Assembly (NCBI GenBank): GCA_947039055.1
Contig: CAMQYB010000098.1
Location: forward strand, 1 to 7,008
Source: an uncultured Deferribacteraceae bacterium
Lineage (GTDB): Bacteria; Chrysiogenota; Deferribacteres; Deferribacterales; Mucispirillaceae
Length of the DNA stretch: 7,008 nt
Reading direction: 5' to 3'
The notes under the pieces were generated by a model. It made no database searches. It saw only the letters and a program-made list of their open reading frames with translations, and was not told the DNA's origin. Made by a program: the position numbers and the translations under genes. Positions 1 through 6,981 of this stretch are shown one piece after another (position 1 is the first letter of the stretch; each line of letters starts with the position of its first letter).

Positions 1-1740
1 AATATTAGACTTGTAGCTGATATAAATATGAACGATAAACCTTTTACAGGTATAAAAGAATTTTATGGTATTTTCGATGGAGATAATCACAGTATCAAAA
101 ATCTCAAAATAGTGAGTGATACAAACACAACTGCATTAATACAAAAAATCACCAACGATAGCACTATAAAAAACCTAAATATTAATGGTGCTTCGCTTAC
201 AGGAACAGAGTATGTAGCTGGACTTATAGGAACTGTTATCGGTAGTAGTGAAGCTAAAATTAAACTTACATTAGATAATTTAACAACTAGCGTAAGTTTA
301 TCTGCAGATAAAGAAACTGTTCGGACTGCTGGAAAAGTAATTAAAGTTGGTGGATTTATAGCGTATGTTGAGAATGTAGATTTAATAGTAAAAAACTTAT
401 CAAACGACGGATCTATCAATACTGCTAACGGTACAGATTGTTATGTAGGTGGAATAATAGGACATATCAATTCTGATAGTTCAACTACTGTTATAACTAA
501 TACACAAAATACTGTAGACTTAGAGGCTATAAGTTGCAGTAATATTGATTATGTCGGTGGAATTATCGGATATAGTTCTAATCGCAAAATTGAAATAAGT
601 AAGACCTATAACACAGGATTATTAAAATCTATCAATTCTATTGCTAGTCATACACACACTTATATAGGTGGGATAATCGGACTTAATAACGGTATGCAGA
701 GTAGCTCTCTGGAAGATACAGGAATTACTTTAACAGATACTAATAATAAAGGAAAAATCTTTTACTCAGGAAAAGAATCAACTTCTATGGGTGGATTAAT
801 CGGAGCAAATATATCTCCTAATACGACTATAACAGGTACTTTTAATAATGGAGTAATCGAGACAACTACTGATAATATTAGTAACATAGGTGGAGTTATC
901 GGAGTTAATAAAAGTCGTAAAACAACGATAAACAATGTGTTTAATACAGGAGCTACAGTATTTGGTGCAACGTCTAATACTGTTAATGCAGGTGGCGTTA
1001 TCGGAGTTAATAATTTCTATAAAGAAAACGATGATGTCGCTTCTGAGACTATAATAACAAAAGCACAAAATAGTGGAAATATAAAGGGTACTCATTCTGT
1101 AGGTGGAATTATCGGATATAACAATGTCAATCACACATCTATAATATCTAGCTCAAATAGAGAAAATATAGATAGCCGTAACGGGACAGCTGGTGGAATA
1201 ATCGGTTTAAATAACTCTAATATATCTGTAACTAATACTTATAATAGAAATAAGATTAGTGGAAACACATTTATTGGTGGAATTATAGGTGAAAGTAATA
1301 ATGGTAATATTGTGATAAAAACTACCTATAATATCGGAACTATATCTGATAATGAAAATGGAGCAGAAACTAATAAATCTGCTGGAGGACTTATCGGTTA
1401 CGCTAAACTTAATAATGATAAAACAACTCCTAATACTTTAAATATTGCATTTTCACATAGCAAAGGAAATATCAATGTGGGTAGTGGTCATAATACTTAT
1501 GCAGGATTGATAGGTAGCATGACAGACACTGCAACACCTACTTATAACTCAAATTATTCTAGTCAAATAACACCAACTGGTAACTTAACTGGTTACTCTG
1601 GTGAGTATATTAATAATGATGAGTTTAATCTTAAAGGAAAATTTAAAAATTGGAATTTTACTGATACATGGATAATAAAAAGCTCTGGAACAAGTGGACA
1701 CCCTACGCTTATAAATAATCCTGAGGCAGTCACTCCATAA
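1..1740 (+). CDS. GLUG-motif surface protein, 5'-truncated by the window edge (gene A)
   Basis: The frame is open from base 1 and ends at TAA (1738-1740), giving 579 visible codons. The ATG at 28 is not the start: the nine codons before it (NIRLVADIN) align with NIRVIANIN, internal in the neighbouring gene B at residues 993-1001. The visible protein matches gene B's C-terminal 581 residues from end to end. It begins with the FDGDNHSIKNL motif typical of GLUG proteins. Then follow 13 glycine motifs of the GG(L/I/V)IG type spaced 28-44 residues apart, many preceded by a YNTG-like motif, and finally WNF..TWII...GHPTL. GLUG repeats are usually seen in bacterial surface proteins and are expected to form a beta-helix; a role in adhesion or as an antigen is inference. 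Two cysteines (439-441, 535-537) are the only ones visible. No C-terminal sorting signal or membrane segment is present, so any anchor must lie upstream, probably a lipoprotein signal as in gene B. Confidence 0.93.
   Translation, partial: NIRLVADINMNDKPFTGIKEFYGIFDGDNHSIKNLKIVSDTNTTALIQKITNDSTIKNLNINGASLTGTEYVAGLIGTVIGSSEAKIKLTLDNLTTSVSLSADKETVRTAGKVIKVGGFIAYVENVDLIVKNLSNDGSINTANGTDCYVGGIIGHINSDSSTTVITNTQNTVDLEAISCSNIDYVGGIIGYSSNRKIEISKTYNTGLLKSINSIASHTHTYIGGIIGLNNGMQSSSLEDTGITLTDTNNKGKIFYSGKESTSMGGLIGANISPNTTITGTFNNGVIETTTDNISNIGGVIGVNKSRKTTINNVFNTGATVFGATSNTVNAGGVIGVNNFYKENDDVASETIITKAQNSGNIKGTHSVGGIIGYNNVNHTSIISSSNRENIDSRNGTAGGIIGLNNSNISVTNTYNRNKISGNTFIGGIIGESNNGNIVIKTTYNIGTISDNENGAETNKSAGGLIGYAKLNNDKTTPNTLNIAFSHSKGNINVGSGHNTYAGLIGSMTDTATPTYNSNYSSQITPTGNLTGYSGEYINNDEFNLKGKFKNWNFTDTWIIKSSGTSGHPTLINNPEAVTP
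211..1515 (+). repeat. GLUG repeat array of gene A (13 motifs)
   Basis: The first glycine position of each motif falls at 217, 349, 448, 556, 667, 790, 889, 991, 1102, 1192, 1276, 1384 and 1501. Ten are full GG(L/I/V)IG. The first and last are AGLIG, and the second is GGFIA. Spacing is 28-44 residues. The order and the deviations match the array in gene B motif by motif, so the array predates the gene duplication. Confidence 0.9.
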
Positions 1741-1818
1741 ATTATAATTTAACAAACCAATGTGAATATCAGCCTGTAATTAGACAACGATAATCACACT
1801 ATTAAAATTAATAAATTC

Positions 1819-1853
1819 ACCCCATAGCATAAAACATATGGGGTTTTATTTTA
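1819..1853 (+). terminator. Rho-independent terminator of gene A
   Basis: The 8-bp stem ACCCCATA (1819-1826) pairs with TATGGGGT (1837-1844) across a 10-nt loop and runs into a T-rich tract (TTTTATTTTA from 1844). It lies about 80 nt after gene A's stop. The right arm and the bases after it, from 1837 to about 1861, are nearly identical to the terminator after gene B. Confidence 0.9.
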
Positions 1854-1899
1854 CCAGTAAAAATATTGTCATATTGCTAATTCTATATTAATATTTAAT

Positions 1900-1919
1900 A
1901 GGTAGTAGTTCTAATACCT
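1900..1919. repeat. Imperfect inverted repeat upstream of gene B
   Basis: AGGTAGTA (1900-1907) and TAATACCT (1912-1919) pair at 7 of 8 positions around the 4-nt loop GTTC. The repeat sits just upstream of the predicted -35 box of gene B. It could be a weak hairpin or a regulator site, and chance is possible in such AT-rich sequence. Confidence 0.35.
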
Positions 1920-1935
1920 TTAATAATAATTTATA

Positions 1936-1964
1936 TTGATAAATAACTCTGTTACATATATACT
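1936..1964 (+). promoter_or_regulatory. Sigma70-type promoter of gene B
   Basis: TTGATA (1936-1941) matches the -35 consensus at 5 of 6 positions. After a 17-nt spacer, TATACT (1959-1964) matches the -10 consensus at 5 of 6. Transcription should start near 1971, leaving a leader of about 52 nt before the ATG at 2023. A TTACATA direct repeat (1952-1958 and 1964-1970, 12 nt apart) overlaps the -10 box. AT-rich sequence offers many chance -10 boxes, but the -35 match and spacing make this the best candidate. Confidence 0.6.
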
Positions 1965-1967
1965 TAC

Positions 1968-1979
1968 ATACATATGTAT
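1968..1979. promoter_or_regulatory. 12-bp perfect palindrome at the predicted transcription start
   Basis: ATACATATGTAT is its own reverse complement and covers the expected start site of the promoter at 1936-1964, where a repressor would block transcription. A short ATATATATATA run (1982-1992) follows in the leader. Operator function is inferred from position only. Confidence 0.35.
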
Positions 1980-2012
1980 AGATATATATATAGTTTATGT
2001 TTAATCTTTCTT

Positions 2013-2016
2013 GGAG
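2013..2016 (+). promoter_or_regulatory. Ribosome binding site that fixes the start of gene B
   Basis: GGAG lies 6 nt before the ATG at 2023. An in-frame TTG at 2011 would extend the protein by four residues (MEKL), but it overlaps this site and would put Glu in front of the signal peptide. The ATG at 2023 gives a standard MKK lipoprotein leader. Confidence 0.8.
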
Positions 2017-2022
2017 AAACTT

Positions 2023-2070
2023 ATGAAAAAAATATTATTATTTTTAACACTCTCAATGATCACTGGTTGT
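2023..2070 (+). other. Lipoprotein signal peptide with lipobox (gene B residues 1-16)
   Basis: Lys2-Lys3 are followed by the hydrophobic stretch ILLFLTLSMI and the lipobox I13-T14-G15-C16. Signal peptidase II is expected to cut before Cys16 after its diacylglyceryl modification. The residues after it (FGGFGDTSGGSSNGS) are a flexible Gly/Ser tether typical of surface lipoproteins. Confidence 0.92.
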
Positions 2071-5000
2071 TTTGGTGGATTTGGAGATACTAGTGGTGGT
2101 TCATCAAACGGATCTATCAGCTACACTGATTTATACTTAGGTGGAGATTTTACTATTGATAATTTTCATGGTCAAATTTTTCAAAATGAACAGTATACTT
2201 CAAACTATACAGTTGATGATGTAAATCCAACAGGACAGACTGCTGATAGTATTGCAGGTGAGTTAAGAGCTGAAATAGAAAATAAACTTGAAATAAATAG
2301 TAGAATTAACTACAACTTAAAAAGCCACTCAATAGATGGAGATATAGAAAGTAAACGATTAGTTATTACTTACCCTATAACAATATCTGCTAAAGGTGGT
2401 AGTGATAGTTTATCTGATACCTACTCTTTCACTATAAAATTCAATAATGAAACAACACCCCCTTTAGGTGATGCAGTTTTTTATCTAGGTGACAGTTTTA
2501 TAATTGAAAGCCTTGGTGGCAAACCATTTAATAGTTTTTCAACAACAAGCTATAATATTCATAACGTAAGTTCAATAGATAAAAATTCTAATACAATAGT
2601 AAGTGAATTAAAAGCTGCAATTGAAGCAAAACTTACTGGAAACAGTAATATCACTTATAAGTTAGGAACACCTAGCAAAACAAATACAGTAGGTCCTAAT
2701 CAAGAATTTATTGTTAAGTTTCCTATAGCTATAAAAGAAACTAATAAAACAAATAATAATATTCAAGGTACTTACACGTTTAATATCAACTTTAATAGAG
2801 AAGATCAGTCAGGAGGCTTTTATTTTTATCTTGGCGAGAACTTTACTATTGACAATATTGGCAATCAACCATTTACAAGTCCAGATAAATCTTTAGCATA
2901 CACAGTTGATAATGTTGATCGTAAATATAAGAATAATACTGATATCACAAAACAACAATTAAACGATGCTATAAAAGATGTGTTTACCTCAAGATCTGGG
3001 GTTACATATTCGTTGGGTGATAATTCATTATATATATCTGATAACCATATAGAAATTCAGTTTGATATAACAATTTATGAAAACAATAGTTCTAATAAAA
3101 TAAATGGGAAATATTCTTTTACTATAAATTTTGAAGAAAAGGTTACTACTCCTACTGTAGTAGACTTTCATCTTGGTGATACTTTTTCTATCAGTAGTAT
3201 AGATAATAAACCGTTTAGAATAACTGATGATAAGTCTTTAAAATATTATGTTGATGAGATAGATAAAAAAAACCAAAATATCACGACTATATCAACTCAG
3301 TTAGATGTTGCAATAAAAGAAGTGCTTAATAGCAAAAATAAAATTAAATATGAATTAGGTACATATACAGGAATTGGATCAGATGACTCTATAAAAATTA
3401 CGTTTCCTGTAACAATCACTGCACTAAATGATCCTAAGAATTTTAAAAGTGGTGAGTATGTTTTCACTATTGAATTTATAAAAACACCTCCTCCTCTTGC
3501 ACTTAGTTTCTATCTAGGTAACAACTTTACAATCAAAAGTATTTTTAATAAATACTTTATAACTAATGATGATGACTCTTTAATATATAATATTGACGAG
3601 ATCGTAGCAGGAACGATAGATAACAATACGGTAGAAGCTGAACTTAAAAAAGCTATAAAAGATGAACTTGATAAAAATATTAATATCACACATACATTAG
3701 GCGAATTATCAAAAACTATTACGAATAAACAGATCGTTGTTCAGATACCTATTACAATTAATCGTAAAGATAATAGCAAGAGTAGTATAAAAGGTACTTA
3801 TATTTTCACTATAAAATATGAAACAGTTCCTTCTATTAAACTTGATTTTGATCTAGGCAAAAACTTTACTATACAAGGTATTGATGGTGCAAACTTTATA
3901 AGTACTACTGCTAAGCCTCTAGCATACACTGCATCTAATATAAACTCAGTTGGCAAAGATGGAGAGACTCTACGTGATGAAATAAAAGATGCTCTAACTG
4001 CAACACTTGATAAGAAAATTGGAGTTACCTACATTTATTCAGAAGCTCATACTTTTTTTAATAATGTAAAGCCAGGTGGATATGTTGAAGTTGAGTACAC
4101 GATAATAATGACTCAAAGTAATAAACCTACTAATAGTAAAACTGAAAAATATAAATTTACTATAAACTTTAATTATGACACGATTATTCCTCCAAAACCT
4201 ACTACGCCTGATTTTGATCTAGGTGATAATTTTACTATTCCAGGATTTGGTGATAAGAAATTTGTAAGTAACGATGAACTCTCATTAATATATACTATTG
4301 ATAACGTAACTCCTTTTTATGCTGATCTTATATATTCTAGGTTACAAAGAGAGATGCGTAAACAACTTGATAAAAATAAAAATCTTGATTATGTGCTGGA
4401 TAAAGATATACATGAATATTCAGGTGAAGCAGAGTATGGAAAAACACTTAATCAACAATATAAGATAAAGATTATAGAACTCTATAACCCTAGCAATACG
4501 ATAAGTGGTATCTATTCGTTCACTATGAAGTTCAAGGAGTATGTTGCTCCTTTTAAACCGAACTTTGATATAGGAGATAACTTTACTATACCTAGTCTTA
4601 ACGGAGACGTATTTAAACCTATGCAGGGAACTCTGAAGTATCTAGCACGCACTACTGCTGATGATAAAGATAAAACAGTTATGATAAACGAATTAGTAGC
4701 TGCTCTATCTCAACTGCATAGTAAAAATGATAAAGTAAATCATGAAATAGGAACGCCTACAACAACAGGCGATATAGGAGCTTTGAGACAATTAAGTATT
4801 CATATTCCAGTAACACTTACTGATAAAACGAATAGCGATAATGTTAGTATCGGGAAATATGAGTTTACATTTCCATTTATAGATGATGCCTGGAATGGAA
4901 GCTCTTCAACTGAACCTGCAACATCAGCTGATAATTATTATCTTGTAGATCATGCAACAGATTTAGCATGGTTAGCTGAACAAACATCTATTGCTAAAAA

Positions 5001-6744
5001 CATTAGGGTTATAGCTAATATAAATATGAACAACAAAACTTTTACAGGTATAAAAGAATTTAAAGGTATCTTTGATGGGGACAACCATAGCATTAAAAAA
5101 CTAAACATAGTTACGGGTACTGATATAACTGCTTTAATTCAGAAAATCACAGGTGATAGTACTATTAAAAATATTGTTCTTGATATAGGTACGATTAACG
5201 GAACTGAATATACAAGTGGACTTATTGGAACTGCTACTGGAACATATGCTGATCCACTTCAACTTGAAATAAGTAACTCAACATCTAATTTAAATATATT
5301 CGCTGGTAGTGAAAATGCAGAATATGAAATGAGATTAGGTGGATTTCTTGCATATGCTAAGAATGTAGATTTAACAGTAACAAACTTAGCTAATCATGGA
5401 AAAATAGATACCTCTTTCGGTAATTACTGTTATATAGGTGGACTTATCGGACAAGTTGATTCTGATTCTGGCAATGGTACCCTTACAATAAAAGATAGTA
5501 AAAATACTGGACAAATGGAAACTATAGACTGCCTTTACAGAAATTATATAGGTGGACTTGTCGGATATAATGATAACCGTAAAACAGATCTAAGAAATAC
5601 GTCTAACACAGCACTATCACATACGTTTGCTTATAACTATGATCATGAATATACTCATCTTGGTGGGCTTATCGGATATAATAAAAATTACTTAGCAAAT
5701 GATCCTAGTGGTGATAATGGACTTACTGTATCACTTAGTTACAATAGAGGATCAATCGCTAGTTTTGGAAAACACTCATCTGTAGTTGGTGGATTAATTG
5801 GAGAAAATATTTCTCCTAAAACAACTGTAACAAATTCTCATAATACTGGAGAAGTAGTTGCTGACACAAACAGTGGTGCTACTTTAGGTGGACTTGTTGG
5901 AGTTAACCGAAGCTATAACACTACTATAACAAATACATTTAATAGCGGATCTACAAACTTTGGTGGATCGTCTCTGAGTGTTAATACAGGTGGATTAATT
6001 GGAGTAAATTCTCTACCAGAGAATGACAAAACACACAGTGAGCTTTCTATAAAAAACGCATACAATCGGGGTGAGATAAAAGGCACTGATCATACTGGTG
6101 GACTTATCGGATATAATAAAGCTGATAATACATCAGTAACAACTAGTTCTAATAGATATAGAATAGAGAATAAAGTCGGTTCATCAGGAGGAATAATCGG
6201 AACTAACATATCTGATATATCTATAACTGATACTTATAATATTGCAAATGTATCTGGCAATAAATATAATGGTGGACTTGTTGGGGAAAGTAGAAGTAAT
6301 CATATAGAGGTAAAAACTAGCTATAATACTGGAACTGTATATGACAATGATAAAGGGAAAGAGAAAAATAGATCTACTGGTGGAATCATAGGGTACGTTA
6401 ATTTACTTGATAATGACACGGCTTCTCCTAATACTATAACCATAGAACAGACACACAATAACGGACATGTATCAATAGTATCTTATTACGGTGTTCAAGC
6501 ACAAATATTAGGTAGTATAAAAGGTGATTCAATAAACACTTATAAACTTAACTACTTTCAAACAGGTAATCCACATGACACTGAAAACCCTATTGAACCA
6601 GGTAGTTATTCAGGTTCCCCTATATATAGGGAACTTTATTACTATGGATCGGTATTTACTGGATGGGATTTTACAAATGTATGGATAATTAAAAAATATA
6701 GGGAAGATGGACACCCTGTGCTTAGAATTAACAAAGAATACTAG
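2023..6744 (+). CDS. Large repeat-containing GLUG surface lipoprotein, 1573 aa (gene B)
   Basis: This is a secreted, lipid-anchored protein. Residues 1-16 (MKKILLFLTLSMITGC) are a lipoprotein signal peptide with lipobox ITGC; Phe at +2 fits outer-membrane retention in a Gram-negative. A Gly/Ser linker (17-35) leads to eight tandem repeats (36-955) that begin YLGxxFTI and end GxYxFTIxF. From 956 the protein becomes a GLUG head: WNG, then YYLVDHATDLAWLA, FKGIFDGDNHSIKKL, 13 glycine motifs (1065-1497), and the terminal GWDF..VWII...GHPVL. The head is colinear with gene A. Cys1136 and Cys1170 are the only cysteines I see in the mature protein besides Cys16. There is no enzyme motif, transmembrane helix or autotransporter barrel. 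The eight repeats probably form a stalk that holds the beta-helix head off the surface, as in adhesins; ligand and role are unknown. The gene has its own promoter and terminator, so it is probably monocistronic. Confidence 0.95.
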   Translation: MKKILLFLTLSMITGCFGGFGDTSGGSSNGSISYTDLYLGGDFTIDNFHGQIFQNEQYTSNYTVDDVNPTGQTADSIAGELRAEIENKLEINSRINYNLKSHSIDGDIESKRLVITYPITISAKGGSDSLSDTYSFTIKFNNETTPPLGDAVFYLGDSFIIESLGGKPFNSFSTTSYNIHNVSSIDKNSNTIVSELKAAIEAKLTGNSNITYKLGTPSKTNTVGPNQEFIVKFPIAIKETNKTNNNIQGTYTFNINFNREDQSGGFYFYLGENFTIDNIGNQPFTSPDKSLAYTVDNVDRKYKNNTDITKQQLNDAIKDVFTSRSGVTYSLGDNSLYISDNHIEIQFDITIYENNSSNKINGKYSFTINFEEKVTTPTVVDFHLGDTFSISSIDNKPFRITDDKSLKYYVDEIDKKNQNITTISTQLDVAIKEVLNSKNKIKYELGTYTGIGSDDSIKITFPVTITALNDPKNFKSGEYVFTIEFIKTPPPLALSFYLGNNFTIKSIFNKYFITNDDDSLIYNIDEIVAGTIDNNTVEAELKKAIKDELDKNINITHTLGELSKTITNKQIVVQIPITINRKDNSKSSIKGTYIFTIKYETVPSIKLDFDLGKNFTIQGIDGANFISTTAKPLAYTASNINSVGKDGETLRDEIKDALTATLDKKIGVTYIYSEAHTFFNNVKPGGYVEVEYTIIMTQSNKPTNSKTEKYKFTINFNYDTIIPPKPTTPDFDLGDNFTIPGFGDKKFVSNDELSLIYTIDNVTPFYADLIYSRLQREMRKQLDKNKNLDYVLDKDIHEYSGEAEYGKTLNQQYKIKIIELYNPSNTISGIYSFTMKFKEYVAPFKPNFDIGDNFTIPSLNGDVFKPMQGTLKYLARTTADDKDKTVMINELVAALSQLHSKNDKVNHEIGTPTTTGDIGALRQLSIHIPVTLTDKTNSDNVSIGKYEFTFPFIDDAWNGSSSTEPATSADNYYLVDHATDLAWLAEQTSIAKNIRVIANINMNNKTFTGIKEFKGIFDGDNHSIKKLNIVTGTDITALIQKITGDSTIKNIVLDIGTINGTEYTSGLIGTATGTYADPLQLEISNSTSNLNIFAGSENAEYEMRLGGFLAYAKNVDLTVTNLANHGKIDTSFGNYCYIGGLIGQVDSDSGNGTLTIKDSKNTGQMETIDCLYRNYIGGLVGYNDNRKTDLRNTSNTALSHTFAYNYDHEYTHLGGLIGYNKNYLANDPSGDNGLTVSLSYNRGSIASFGKHSSVVGGLIGENISPKTTVTNSHNTGEVVADTNSGATLGGLVGVNRSYNTTITNTFNSGSTNFGGSSLSVNTGGLIGVNSLPENDKTHSELSIKNAYNRGEIKGTDHTGGLIGYNKADNTSVTTSSNRYRIENKVGSSGGIIGTNISDISITDTYNIANVSGNKYNGGLVGESRSNHIEVKTSYNTGTVYDNDKGKEKNRSTGGIIGYVNLLDNDTASPNTITIEQTHNNGHVSIVSYYGVQAQILGSIKGDSINTYKLNYFQTGNPHDTENPIEPGSYSGSPIYRELYYYGSVFTGWDFTNVWIIKKYREDGHPVLRINKEY
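2128..4887 (+). repeat. Eight tandem ~114-residue repeats (stalk of gene B)
   Basis: Repeat units start at 2128, 2473, 2818, 3160, 3502, 3841, 4207 and 4558 (residues 36, 151, 266, 380, 494, 607, 729, 846), and the last ends at residue 955. Lengths run 110-122 residues. Each has, in order: an opening strand (YLGDNFTI type); a short helix such as ELKAAIEAKL or ELKKAIKDEL; a strand such as ITYKLG; a strand such as FPITI; and a closing strand such as GTYTFNINF. Short, often Pro-rich linkers (TTPP, TPPPLA, IIPPKPTTP) join several units. Units 1-5 mostly open with F-Y/H-L-G, units 6-8 with F-D-L/I-G. DNA identity between units is low, so the expansion is old. I do not recognise the domain family. 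Confidence 0.88.
4888..6741 (+). other. GLUG beta-helix head of gene B (residues 956-1573)
   Basis: After the last stalk repeat comes an entry segment, W957-N-G then YYLVDHATDLAWLAEQ, of the kind that precedes GLUG arrays in other bacterial surface proteins. FDGDNHSIKKL follows. From 4999 the sequence is colinear with gene A from base 1 (581 against 579 residues). The end, W-D-F..V-W-I-I...H-P-V-L, is the closing motif shared with gene A and likely caps the helix. Confidence 0.85.
5215..6513 (+). repeat. GLUG repeat array of gene B (13 motifs)
   Basis: Ten full GG(L/I)(I/V)G motifs lie between an initial SGLIG (5215), a GGFLA variant (5338) and a degenerate final AQILG (6499-6513). Many rungs also carry a YNTG or YNRG motif before the glycine motif. 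The GGFLA variant occupies the same place as GGFIA in gene A, showing one-to-one correspondence. The last motif has lost the paired glycines that gene A keeps (AGLIG). Confidence 0.9.
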
Positions 6745-6763
6745 TAATAAGTTATACCTAACT

Positions 6764-6783
6764 TTGCGACAATAATAACGCAA
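6764..6783 (+). other. Small hairpin in the 3' untranslated region of gene B
   Basis: TTGCG (6764-6768) pairs with CGCAA (6779-6783) around a 10-nt A/T loop. Outer bases ACTTTG (6761-6766) and CAAAGT (6791-6796) could pair as an alternative, larger structure. No T tract follows, so it is not a terminator. It might protect the transcript end or be chance. Confidence 0.3.
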
Positions 6784-6826
6784 TATATAACAAAGTAGAA
6801 AAATAGAATATAACAATCAATAAAAT

Positions 6827-6864
6827 AACCCCATAGAGTTTAAATACTATGGGGTTTTATTTTA
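6827..6864 (+). terminator. Rho-independent terminator of gene B
   Basis: The 10-bp stem AACCCCATAG (6827-6836) pairs with CTATGGGGTT (6847-6856) across a 10-nt loop and continues into TTTTATTTTA. The left side is A-rich (TAAAATAA), so it could also stop transcription coming from the right. It lies about 80 nt after the stop, the same distance as in gene A. Confidence 0.92.
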
Positions 6865-6885
6865 CCAATAAATAAACTGTAAGAA

Positions 6886-6981
6886 TTTTCACAACTGATC
6901 ATCACTATTAAATTATTAACAACTAAGTGTAGTAACTAATTTTCAAAACTAACTAATTAATTATGACTTATTTTCACAACT
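6886..6981. repeat. Imperfect short direct repeats in the AT-rich tail
   Basis: TTTTCACAACT occurs at 6886-6896 and 6971-6981, with TTTTCAAAACT at 6940-6950 and a weaker TTAACAACTA at 6916-6925. The shared core recurs every 26-31 nt. The two exact copies are followed by related sequence (GATCATCACTA and AGTTATTACTA). This could be a regulatory region of a gene to the right of the window, or degenerate intergenic repeats. No open reading frame is visible from 6745 to 7008. Confidence 0.45.

Noticed and set aside
28..30. ATG at 28 as the start of gene A
   Set aside because: The frame stays open to base 1, and the nine codons upstream align with an internal segment of gene B. No ribosome binding site precedes it.
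87..419. Minus-strand open frame of 110 codons inside gene A
   Set aside because: It is antisense to a strongly conserved repeat protein, and its composition is explained by the opposite strand. The same applies to 796-1134 and 6610-6816; the last also runs through gene B's 3' end without a credible start signal.
1780..1815. Possible relic of the FDGDNHSIK coding motif after gene A
   Set aside because: Read in gene A's frame, this gives DNDNHTIK, 6 of 8 identical to DGDNHSIK, but two stops intervene. The same stretch aligns as well with non-coding sequence at 6891-6919, so a shared intergenic repeat or chance is the simpler explanation.
2011..2013. TTG at 2011 as the start of gene B
   Set aside because: It overlaps the ribosome binding site that serves the ATG at 2023 and would add a Glu before the signal peptide.
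2128..4887. CRISPR array or recent DNA tandem repeat
   Set aside because: The periodicity is at the protein level (about 340 nt units) with diverged DNA and a continuous reading frame; there are no short identical repeats with unique spacers.
6886..6981. DnaA boxes or a replication origin in the tail
   Set aside because: The TTTTCACAA words are one base short of the DnaA consensus TTWTNCACA, and no other origin feature is present.
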